This document shows, piece after piece, positions 20,175 through 29,940 of a DNA stretch of 64,000 nucleotides. Position 1 is the first letter of the stretch, and each line of letters begins with the position of its first letter. This stretch comes from Siderastrea radians. Taxonomy: Eukaryota > Cnidaria > Anthozoa > Scleractinia > Rhizangiidae. The stretch is from the NCBI GenBank assembly GCA_964017195.1, contig OZ024889.1, positions 67,457,858 through 67,521,857 on the forward strand, written 5' to 3'. A model generated the notes under the pieces. It was not told the origin of the DNA, did no database searches, and saw only the letters and a list, made by a program, of their open reading frames with translations. The position numbers were made by a program, and so were the translations under genes.

Positions 20175-23100
20175 TCAGTGTTCATTATGGCAAATAAATG
20201 TCAAGATTGTCTTGAAACATTCATCATTGAATCCGGACACTTCATTACCCCTTTCCAAACTCTCATACAAAACAGCTCTCACTTGAGCAGCGGTCTTTTC
20301 CTGCTTAGTAAAGAGATTCATACTGGGAGAAGCCCAAGCACAGTTCTTAATTCCAGAATCTTCTTGGAATGAGAGTGTATTCAACTGATAACACATCAAA
20401 GTAAACTGGATTCCATCTGTAATCGCACACTTTGTAACAAGTGGTTCCTCCAGGTGTTGCCCCATCTGGACTCCACTATTCATTGCCAAGGCAACCAATG
20501 AGCTAAACATGCTCATAATTCCAAAAGCTTTCTGCTGATCATAAGTTAAGTTGAAAGTGTTTGTTAGAAACATCATGTGGTTGTAGGGGTACTTGTTTAA
20601 AGCACTATTCTGGAAGCCTGGGTTATTCCGCAGATGGACTATGGAGTGACGATAAACACCAAGGCTGTAGTTATCAAAAGGCCCAGGAAGTTCCTCCAAA
20701 GATGTTCTTTCAATATCTGCCAGTAGAGTAAAAGAGTCAAAAAGTTAAAGTCGACCCTTTTTTAAAGCCCGAACATGCTTGTATTTAAAACTGCCTGAAC
20801 AAAAGTTCTGTCAAATATACAAGGTTTGTTTGACATTATTTTACTCTGGGACCTTTAAACCCTACATTGTCACTCCTGATTTTCTGGGTACCTGGATGTT
20901 TTTTTTATGCCCTTCCAGGTTTGCATTACAGCATTTGAAGGTGGACTGACTTGAGACATTCAACAGAGAACAAGGAAAACAAAACAGTCTTTTCACAGAC
21001 TGCCAAAAACATAAAGTTTCCAGAGGGACTGCGGCATGGCGACAAAAGTACATGCACAACTAACTGTTCAATGCACATGTGAGAGGACTGTCTCAGTGAC
21101 CGCATGGCTGCAATGCCTGGAAACTCACAAAGATGGAAGAGAATGATGTGAATCTTTTCCAGTTCAAATGCAAGATGTGCATATCAAGAATTAGGACTTT
21201 CACTAACAAGTCTACAAGATCACAGGCATGAGCAGAGAAAGTGACAACATCAGATTCACAATAAGTATAGACAATCTTGTATCAATAGCAGCAGGAAGGC
21301 TATTTCACGTTTCACCACCAATAAAAAAACCCTCCAAAAATTGGTGCAAGATTGCAGTTGCATTTCCCTATTTCTGAGTCTATAAATGGTTGTATCATTA
21401 CCAAAGATGAATTATTGGATGAAAGATGACTGGGAGTTTCTCCACGTGAGGTTTTGAATATTACGAAACCTTTGGTAGAAAGCCCCTGATTCCTTAAGCT
21501 ACTGTAATTTAGTGTTTGGAAAAAGCCATTGGTACTAGATTTACAAGGAGCTGACAACAAGATGCAGACTGCACAGTTTGTCTTCCCTGGGGAGTGGGTA
21601 ACTGACTACTTAATACAGGTAGACTGTTTAATGCAGGTTTGACTGGCCTGGAAAGGAAATCAAGGAAAGGAAACTTTAAAGTGGAAAAAGACCTGCAGAG
21701 CATTTTATACCTCTCCTTGTGATAGACGAAAACAAACTACAGAATTTGTTTCCTGGCAAGCAACGCAACAATGTATTTAATGCACACTAGTATGATTTCT
21801 TTTAACAAAATGACTGTTTTTAGACAGTCATTTTGTTTAAAATAACTCGTTGGGACCTTGGAATAGGTGACCGGGGCCTCTAAAGGTGGCCCATGGGTAT
21901 TTATTGGGTAGACAGTGTTCTTTTCTAATCGCGTTTTTGAAAAGGAAAACGTTGACCAATTTCTTAGAAATAGAGAAATAATCTGTAAAAATGTAAAACT
22001 TTCAATTTTATGCAAATGAACTCGACTTGTTTTAGCTATAAGAGGTTTCTCCAAAGCCTTCTTTTTAATTAAAATGCAATTGTTTTTCATAAGCTAAGAT
22101 GAATTTTTCTTATGACTTCAATCAAGTTGGCAACAGTTAGAGTTTACTCACAGCAAGTAACATGACAATCTGGACCGTATGGACCATAGATTTTCCAAAC
22201 GAGCGACTCCTTAATTGAGCTCTTCAAACTGGTCTACTATTACGTTTTTTTCAACTGCTGCATAAATTTGAAGTGGTGGGCGCAGTGGTGTAGTGGTTAG
22301 CGCGTGTGACTTCAGATCTGAAGGTCGGTGGTTCAACGCCCAGTCCCTGCCATCGTGTTATTTCCTTAGACAAGAAAACTTACCCCACATTGTCTCTCTC
22401 CGCCCAGGTGTATAAATGGGTACCGGCGACATACTGCTGGGGGTAACCCTGCGATGGACTAGCATCCCATCCCGGGGGAGAGTAGCAATACTCTCAGTTG
22501 CTTCATGCTTCAGAAACCGGGATAAGCTCTGGCCATGTGGGCCTCCTTGGGTCGTGCACGACTTTACCTACCTACCTACCTATAAATTTGATACCTATAC
22601 CGACCCAGAAACCACCCTTTCGAAGGCTGATGTCACTTAGAACAACTGTGTAAATTTCGAAAAGATCAGAGAGTTAAATCAAATCTTACCAATCAAAGAA
22701 GGTGGATGGTTTTACGGTATGCTGATTTATTGAGAAAATCTAACAAGTTATAGTTTTTCAACTTACCAAAAATTTGTCGATTTGTTTTGTATTCTTTTGA
22801 AACAGAAGCTGGAACAGGATATTTCAAAGGAACTTGCCAAGTTTCGGTGTATTTCGAACGTACGGTGAGGAGAATTTTCAACGCAAAGTCACGTACATTT
22901 GCTTTCCAAATACTTGTTGCTTTGCAAAACACATAATAAATTTATTATTATGGTTTAATAAATTATTCCATGTTGTTGGTGTTTACTTCAAATTCCTAGT
23001 GATTTTCTGCCCTTGGGAATCAAACTTTGGAAAAAAATTAATTTTAAACAACTGATTCCCAAACTGCAGGAAATCATGAGGAATCGTGAGGAATTTGAAG

Positions 23101-24255
23101 TTAACTGTTGCCAACTTGTTTGAGGCCATTATAGAAAAATTCTTCTTCACTTAATGATAATTATAATTATCATAATTATTTTGAAAAACATGGTGTCGAA
23201 CAGAACAAGGTTTTGTAATGAGCATAATTTCACTCTCATCCCCATCCCCCATGCAATAATGCGAAAAAGAATTTGTGCTGGAAAGAAATATTGAGATATG
23301 AACACACAGTGAGGCCCTTTGGGGGGGGGGGGTGGTATGTCCCTAGTCTGAATTTCAAAACCCTACTTCATTTCACGTATTGAGGAGGAAGCAATGTCCT
23401 TGTCGGTATTTTACTATTGTATTTGTGCTTGTCTTCATTGCTGTCACAGTTTCAATCCATCTTTGTGTCATTTGTCACCAATTCATCTGTCTTATGCCGC
23501 TGTTTGAAGGCCATGTTGCTTGTCAAAATTTACCCTAACAGGGCCTCAACAGTGCCAGTCATCAGGGCAAATTATTAGGGATTCCCCTAGGTGAGCCCTA
23601 TCATCCACCCTAACACCCCCATCCTTTCCAATCATAAAGTATTTTGAAGCCACTCACCTGTTTCCAATAAAGGTGTCTTTTGCTTCGTCCGAATAATGTA
23701 GGCTGGGTTGTACTCCAGCTGGTAAAAATTGTGATGCCTAACCCAGTGTGTCTTTATCTTGGGTTCGAGATCAAGGAAGCAATCATTCAAATGCGAAAAA
23801 CGATCAGAAAATGACCAGCAGCACCTCAGCAAGTCTTGCAGAACTCCCATTCTCAGTTGCTCCCCCCTGCGTTCGTTCTTTCGAACACTGAAGGTTTCTT
23901 TGCGAAATCCGAAATTCTGTAACAGAGATTTCGCGAACTGTTCTCTAAAAACACCGTATTCTTGATCAGAGAGGTAGCTGTCTAGGTTTGATAACCAAGC
24001 AGGAAGGCCCTCTATTAACTTGGTTTTAGTAAACCACTGATACTTCGAACTGGCGTCGATTTGTTTAGTTGAAGGATGTACTATGAACGCTCGCTTGATC
24101 ACATGTGGGGCTATGATAAGCGGAATTCCAGTCTGATGGGTTTCTTTTTCTTCCTTTGTAGCCACAGCACACAGTTGTCGGCGATTCATCCCTTGCGCGT
24201 GGCGAAAAAGCAGTAATTTGCTCGTAGCACGTTGTTCGAGCAAACCGGCAGCCAT
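20175..24255 (-). CDS. MRPL37: Mitochondrial large-subunit ribosomal protein mL37
   Basis: Three exons on the minus strand: 24255-23658, 22919-22767 and 20716-20175. They join in frame (phases 1 and 1) with GT/AG ends to give 430 aa; human mL37 is 423 aa. The start is the ATG at 24255; the in-frame TTG upstream is not used. The product is a structural protein of the mitochondrial 39S ribosomal subunit. Diagnostic blocks are 'WFTKTKLIEGLP' at residues 74-85, matching the family's 'WLTKTKLIEGLP', and near the C-terminus 'YQLNTLSFQEDSGIKNCAWA', the counterpart of the human 'FQLNTTDLDCNEGVKNLAW'. The basic, acidic-poor N-terminus fits a mitochondrial targeting peptide. Intron 2 (20717-22766) carries a SINE. 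The gene is divergent from TRMO with 67 bp between start codons, so the two probably share a promoter. Confidence 0.93.
20717..22270. other. MRPL37 intron 2, 3' part, with possible transposase remnant
   Basis: A minus-strand frame at 20862-21059 contains 'VKRLFCFPCSLLN', which resembles the start of the TTF-type zinc finger found in hAT transposases and ZMYM-like proteins. It is short and nothing adjacent confirms it. The rest of the intron shows no gene. Confidence is low. Confidence 0.25.
22272..22585 (+). mobile_element. tRNA-derived SINE
   Basis: The head looks like a tRNA (about 22277-22350): an A-box-like 'tggtgtagtggtta', a paired anticodon-like arm 'cttcagatctgaag' and a B-box-like 'ggttcaacgcc'. 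A non-tRNA body follows ('tataaatgggtaccggcgac', 'ctgcgatggactagcatccc', 'cttgggtcgtgcacgacttt'), and it ends in a (CTAC)n tail. It lies in MRPL37 intron 2, opposite to the gene. A related copy lies on the minus strand at 57007-57382. Confidence 0.88.
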
Positions 24256-24322
24256 GTTGGAACCTGCCAATCTGCGCCAGCGATACCCTATTCATGGTAA
24301 CCGCGAACCATTCTTTTCAAAG
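24256..24322. promoter_or_regulatory. Probable bidirectional promoter MRPL37/TRMO
   Basis: Only 67 bp separate the two start codons (MRPL37 ATG at 24255 on -, TRMO ATG at 24323 on +), so both transcripts must start in or close to this gap or overlap. No TATA box is present. Such head-to-head pairs of housekeeping genes commonly share a promoter. The linkage of mitochondrial translation to tRNA modification here is inference. Confidence 0.65.
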
Positions 24323-27300
24323 ATGGCGGACGAATCGAAGCTGCAAGTTCTTGAAAGGAAAATTGCCGTGGCAAGACGAGAACTTAATAAAATAAGGAGT
24401 GATGTCAATTCTATGAAGAAGATGTTCATTCAAAAGTTCAAGGAAGTTAAAGAGTTGTCCGTTCAAGGTAGGATTTCTGAGAACATCAAATCGGGATTTC
24501 ATCTTGTCCATCATTTCAGGACGTTTTCAGCTTTCAGCTGTTTACGTGAACTAAACGTAAGCTTACGTATAATTTCAACAACCACTGCGTTTCAAATTAC
24601 AGATATCGGAAACCTGGATGTTGGCGAAAGCAAAAATCCGCCAAAACTTGAGATTTCTGAAAAATCTTGGATGAAAGTCCTCTTAGACCTCAGGGCCATT
24701 CCATTTAATATCCACACCCCCCCCCCCCCCGATGGAAGAGATTTTCTGAGGGGCCCTTGATTGTCATTTCTGAGGGGGTCGCTGCATCGGCGCCTTTGAT
24801 CTTTTGAATATTTCCGACGGTTCGGAAAAAAATTGGCTTTTTTCTGAGGGGAAAAGAGAATTTAGGCAATTTCTGAAGGGGTGACGTGTCGGCACTTTTG
24901 ATCTTTGATTTCTTAGGGGGTAAATTTTGAGTGACCTCTTCCATAGGGGGGTGTGGAAATAAAATGGAATGGCCCCTCTTACATAAGCTTAAAATATTAT
25001 TATTAATTATGGCATTGATGGAGACTGCCCATGTCCATAATGCATCACCTTAAAATAAGTACCTGCGGTAAGTGCTCTGACTTATGGAACAAAATTTTCC
25101 TTAAACTAAAAAGAAAGAAAAGGCATTAATGGCACATTCGTTTCATCAGTGGTGCTTCCCCTCCGGCTTCGAATTCCCCCTACCCCCCCCCCCCTGACAC
25201 TCACACACACAGCCAATCCCCATGCATAAGTATCCTTTTTAAAACAAACCTTAAACCAAACTCTTGGTGTGAGAAACGTTGTTGTGTAATAGCATATGGT
25301 AATTTACCAAACTTTTATGTTAAAAATGAAATTGTTCGAATTCATCGCCTCTGGACTAATCCACCCTACTGCCAAAAGTTAATTGAAAGCTTGACCAAAA
25401 TCAAGCAAACTACGCCACAAAGAAACTTGTGTTAACTTCTTATTATTCATCTAGTAGCCATTCACCCTGTGGACTGATATGCTATCTCTATCCTCCCAAG
25501 AGGCAATTGTTCAGATGTTTTGGATATAAAAATCACTGTGATCAATGCTACATCTCTTCAAATCAACAGAGAAACTGGAGAGTACCATGCAAGATACATG
25601 CAACAGGTTTACCTCTGGCAAGGAACCCCAAATGCAAGACACTCAGGAACACAAACCATTTCATTCAGAAATGAAGCCGATTGGCTTTGTTGAGTCTTGC
25701 TTTAAGGAAAAGAACGGAATCCCTAGACAGGCTAGTGTTTGCCCTGCAGCCAAAGCAAAGCTGTTTGTGAATGTTGAAGGATTTACTAACCCTGAGCATG
25801 CATTAGAAGGACTGGAGAAGTTTTCTCATGTGTGGTAAGCTTACACAGAAAAGACACAAAGTTTTTTGTTTAGCAATCGGCTGCTGAACATTTCTGAGAA
25901 TGTGGAAGCAATTAACTGCCGAAGATCTCCTGAAGACTTTGGGGCATTCCACATTTCTGGGAAACCCCCCACCTACCCCTCCCCTTAGCCAACATTGTTT
26001 GTCTTATTATCACTTAGAGCAAAATGTTGGGTTAGGGGAGGGGTAATGGAATGATCCAACTGTTCATAGTAAATATTTCATCAAAATACCCAGAATTACA
26101 GTGAGTGCTCAAGCTTAACAGAACACGGCTTTTTCAATTACAGTTGTCGGATCGAAGCTTCAAGGGCAAAGTGTCCTAATTAATATAGAGGTATATTTGT
26201 ACAGTTTATGACTATGCCGGAAAAGCAGATGTTAGCAAGGCTATATATTGAAATTCAAAAAGAAAATTGTGGGTAACCAGGTAATTTTCAGAGATAATTA
26301 AGCAACCATAATAATTATAAAAAGCTTTAATTATGGTACATAAAAATGTATGTCATTTTCTTTCCGCATGAAATTTTTTTTAAGGTCAATTCTAAAAAAT
26401 GTAATTTGATTACCCCCAATTTTCATTTTGGAATTCAAGAGCCCTTGTAAGATCTGCTTTTCCATTGTAGTCATAAACCAAAAAAATACTTTTTGTTAGT
26501 AGGTGCCATCCTTAACAAACCAGAGTTTCTCGGACCATCCCAAGATGGTCCGAGAAACGTCCAAGGATGGTCTGAGAGGGTCCGAGGTTTTTTATCTCTT
26601 TTTATTGATATTATTACTATTATGTACATTTTACTTGCTTATAATTTTCAAAAAAATTTTATATTCATGTTGTCTTCGGAGGACCTCCCTGAAAGCCACT
26701 TAATGTGATGGGAGCTTTTTCCATAAAGATTATTTTTATTATTATTATTATAAGATGCGCAAAACATAGGCACAGTAAGAAAAGGAGGCACTGTCCATAA
26801 GTCTATCTGGCAAGACCACAAGGTATTGTGGGCTTTTTCCAAAGGCAATAATTTATATTTAATATATTACACTTACTTAATTATGTTATTTTTTTTATCC
26901 TACATGTACCACATTGACAACCAAATTAAAACATGAATGGGTTTTTTGGTACTTCTCTTAGTTTACATTTACTTTTAAATTACATTAGATTATGAGATGC
27001 AAATCATTTGTTTTTGGAATATTTAGTATTCAAAAAGAAAATAATAGTTCAGCCAGAGATAGCAGTGTTACATTTAACTGTAATAATATTGCAAAAAATC
27101 ATCGCTTCAGTGGAAAACTTTATTCCCAAAGATTCTCGAGTGTAAATTCATCTAATGCAAAGAAACACATGGAGAAAAGATCTGCATGACAGTGGCTATT
27201 GAATTTTCTTCTGCTTTTGTAGGATCATCTTTCTTTTTCACAAGAACACCAACAAGGCTATCAAGGCAAAAGTCAAACCCCCTCGTTTAGACGGTGCTAA

Positions 27301-28456
27301 GGTAGGAGTATTTGCCTCCCGCAGTCCTCACAGACCCAACCCTATTGGGCTAACGTTGGCAAAGCTTGATGGCGTCATTGGCAGCACATTGTTGTTATCT
27401 GGTATCGATCTCTTAGATGGTACACCTGTGCTAGATATAAAACCTTATGTCCCGGATTATGATAAACCGCCTTGTTTTGATATTTGCAAAGAGAGAATGG
27501 ACGTCAAAAGTGACAAAGAAGTTTTGTGCCAAAACATGGATGATTCAAAAAGCCAAGAAACTGTATGTGTGGATAAGGTTTTGCCAAGCTCTGTGGATGC
27601 ACAACTAGGTGACCAAAGCAGCATGATGCAAATTCCAGACATTTTAGATTCTAAGGGACAGTCAACACACGCAAATATTGCTGAATGGATAAGAAAACCT
27701 CCCATAAAGGAATTGGATGTTAAATTCTGTGCTGAGGCTGTAGATCAAATCAGTTGTTTCCATGGTAACAGGATCCACTGTGGTGGTAGTGATGGGAAGC
27801 CTGATGACTCGTTAGTTCAAAGGTGTACTTGTGTACAAACGCCTGGGGAGTTATTAGGGAGGTTTGTTTCTGGGAAAATAGGTGAAGAGGAGGCTTCAAT
27901 TCGAAGTAAAATTTGTCTTCGTGAGGAGCCTACAGATGAAAGGCTCATAAAGAATTGTGAAACAGCAGAGACAGATTGCGACGACAGTAATGAAGGATCT
28001 AAGCTATTATCGTGTGTAGAGGTGTCTGCAGACAAAGGACATATGGCAACGCTTAAAGGTGTGAAAGATAATGCTTTAGAAGAAGAGTTAAAAGTTTCTG
28101 TTTGCGAAAGAGGCCCTCTTATACACGAGAACGTTAGCGGCAGTGTGAAAGAAAACTTGTATGAAGGTTCTGTGGCTTTGTCACATCGCAAACTTCTGAA
28201 GTCCCCTGAAAAGTGTATTTATCAACTGGAAATGCTTTCATCGTCAGAGGAGGCGAAGACAGCGATTACTGATATCCTAAAGGCAGATCCCAGATCAATT
28301 TACAGAAGAAATCAGTGTCAAGAACAGTTGTATCGGTTTAGCATAGACACCATGAATGTGACTTGTAAGTTTGAGGACTCTACAGTCGAGGTTTTACGTG
28401 TGGAGCCTGTGTACTACAGAAAACTGAACAGAGCCTCCAAAGGAACGCATTTGTGA
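24323..28456 (+). CDS. TRMO: tRNA (adenine37-N6)-methyltransferase, TsaA/UPF0066 family
   Basis: Three exons, 24323-24467, 25570-25834 and 27223-28456, join in frame (phases 1 and 2; the W of 'SHVW' is split) to give 547 aa. The family uses S-adenosylmethionine to methylate N6 of threonylcarbamoyl-adenosine 37 in tRNA-Thr. Residues 1-48 form a probable coiled coil. The TsaA-like domain spans about 84-220, with 'PIGFVESCFKEKNGIPRQ', 'GLEKFSHVWIIFLFHKN', the signature 'SPHRPNPIGLT' (171-181) and 'DGTPVLDIKPY' (202-212). The C-terminal block 'DPRSIYRRNQC' followed by 'STVEVLRVEP' matches the animal TRMO tail. Between the two lies a stretch of about 230 residues, acidic, cysteine-containing and probably disordered, that makes the protein longer than human TRMO (441 aa). 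An AATAAA signal lies at 28627-28632. Intron 1 carries a MITE, and intron 2 carries a fold-back element and a short palindrome. Confidence 0.94.
24693..24975. mobile_element. MITE in TRMO intron 1
   Basis: 'gggccattccattt' plus 'atatccacacccccc' at the left is mirrored by 'ggggggtgtggaaata' and 'aaatggaatggccc' at the right. CCTCTTA occurs just outside both ends (about 24680 and 24974), a possible target duplication. A smaller relative with 'ggggcattccacatttc' and 'taatggaatgatcc' ends lies in intron 2 at about 25938-26056. Confidence 0.75.
26204..26478. mobile_element. Fold-back element in TRMO intron 2
   Basis: Inverted arms of about 75 bp. 'gtttatgactatgccgg' with 'aaaagcagatgttagcaagg' at the left pairs with 'agatctgcttttcc' and 'gtagtcataaac' at the right, allowing several mismatches and a gap. 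AT-rich centre, no coding capacity. Confidence 0.7.
26527..26554. repeat. Short perfect palindrome
   Basis: TCTCGGACCATC, then CCAA, then GATGGTCCGAGA: 12-bp perfect arms around a 4-base loop, followed by two diverged repeats of the GGATGGTCTGAGA word up to 26585. Lies in TRMO intron 2. Possibly the core of a small element; no role is evident. Confidence 0.7.
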
Positions 28457-28632
28457 CAGAAATAGAGACGCTTCTGCTACAGGCCACGGACACGACTTGG
28501 ACGAGAAGCGGAAAGCGAATCGTAAAAACTACGCATAAGAGGTATGGTGTCTGAACTGAGCCTGAAAAATCGTGAACATTTTTGGGAGGAAAGTAATTTT
28601 CATGATGCTTGGGGAGTAAGAAAAGAAATAAA

Positions 28633-29940
28633 TTCTATACAAGCACAAGTGTAGGCTGTGAGTCATCATTGTCGTGATTCCGAGTAGATATTTGTATTAA
28701 TTAAGTCATTACAGAGAAAAAAAGTGTGGTTAATTGTATATTGAACTAGCATATACAATAGGATTACATATTGTGCCTCGTTCAATTTGGTAGCCTGCCG
28801 GATTTTATACATGCAATTACTTCCAAATATAAGTATTGTCCAACCACGTAGTGCCGTTAACTTTGAATTATAATTGCTTGTTTAAAGTTGTTATTTGGAA
28901 AGCTAGAATGGCTATAGTCGCGTAAATTAAGTACTGCAAGGCTGCTAGGGTTTTAAAACTTTCTTTCAGCGCGACTCGCGTTACGGCACACTCTTCCTCT
29001 CCTTCCTTCCAACTTCAACTTCAATGTGCAAGTCACGTTCCTTCTCCGCGGGCAAAACGCTTTCTTCTGAGTCATGCTGACGTGCGACATTCTTTTGTAT
29101 GTCTCATGGTAGGTCTGGTCGTGTGGCTGTCCTGTCAACAAACAAATGAAAGTTGCTAATTCAGTCCTAATTGCTCACAAACAAATAAGCCTGGTTTAAA
29201 AAAAAATATTAAAGGTTTTCATGTTAGCTATTTTGGTCCGAAATTGGTATAGATTCAGCATTGATCTTTTCGACCTAAAATAAGGCGGTATGTTTTGCCA
29301 GTAGACTTTTTATTCAGTAAGGTGCGATTTTACTATGGGACTGACGGCTAAGTTATCAATCTCGATATCTGTGACAAATTAATTTTCGAAACTGAGAAAC
29401 AATAATGACAACTAAAGAAATCAAGAGGTGTAACGTCAAATGAGCAGTGAATTTGATAATGTTTTTGATGCAATAAACCAGTGGAAGCTGGTCCAAGATA
29501 GATCTACTGATGGTAACCCTGTCAAAGCTAGATAGCGTTTTTGTTGTTGTTGTTGTTGTTGTCAAAAAGTAATGTTTCCTTGGTTTTCCGTTTGCTGAGC
29601 TCTATGACTGATTTAAGAGACCCGGTGCATCGTGCACCAACCAATCGCAGAAACCTGATGATTGTTTGACCAATAGCTCGTTTTCCCGTGCTTGGCACTA
29701 ATTGCATGCTTTCGCGCGCTTTGCACAGGTTGGGTGTATTTGTTTCGTGTTCTGATAAGTTCGTTACCAATTTAAGCTATGAATGCATGCGAATGACGAA
29801 AGACTACGTGATTATTCATTTATTTTTAGTCGTTGGCAATTATTATAAAGTGCTTGGGACAATTATTGGTGTTAAGCGCCATAGAAATAAATTTTATTAT
29901 TATTCTACTCACGTTTTGTGATAGTCATTAGCCACTATAA
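28633..29940. other. Gap between convergent TRMO and TRP-like gene
   Basis: A minus-strand frame at 28953-29141 with an upstream 'ttgttgacag' acceptor-like site has a partial counterpart in copy 2 (about 45130-45305). It could be a further 3' exon or UTR of the TRP-like gene, but the phases do not join cleanly. A short CAA/TTG triplet run lies at 29537-29562. Confidence 0.35.

Noticed and set aside
22272..22350. A functional tRNA gene
   Set aside because: The tRNA-like sequence is fused to a SINE body with a (CTAC)n tail and has a related interrupted copy at 57007; the acceptor stem does not pair well.
27457..28191. Minus-strand open frames inside TRMO exon 3
   Set aside because: Antisense shadows; the + strand frame has the recognised TsaA and C-terminal motifs.
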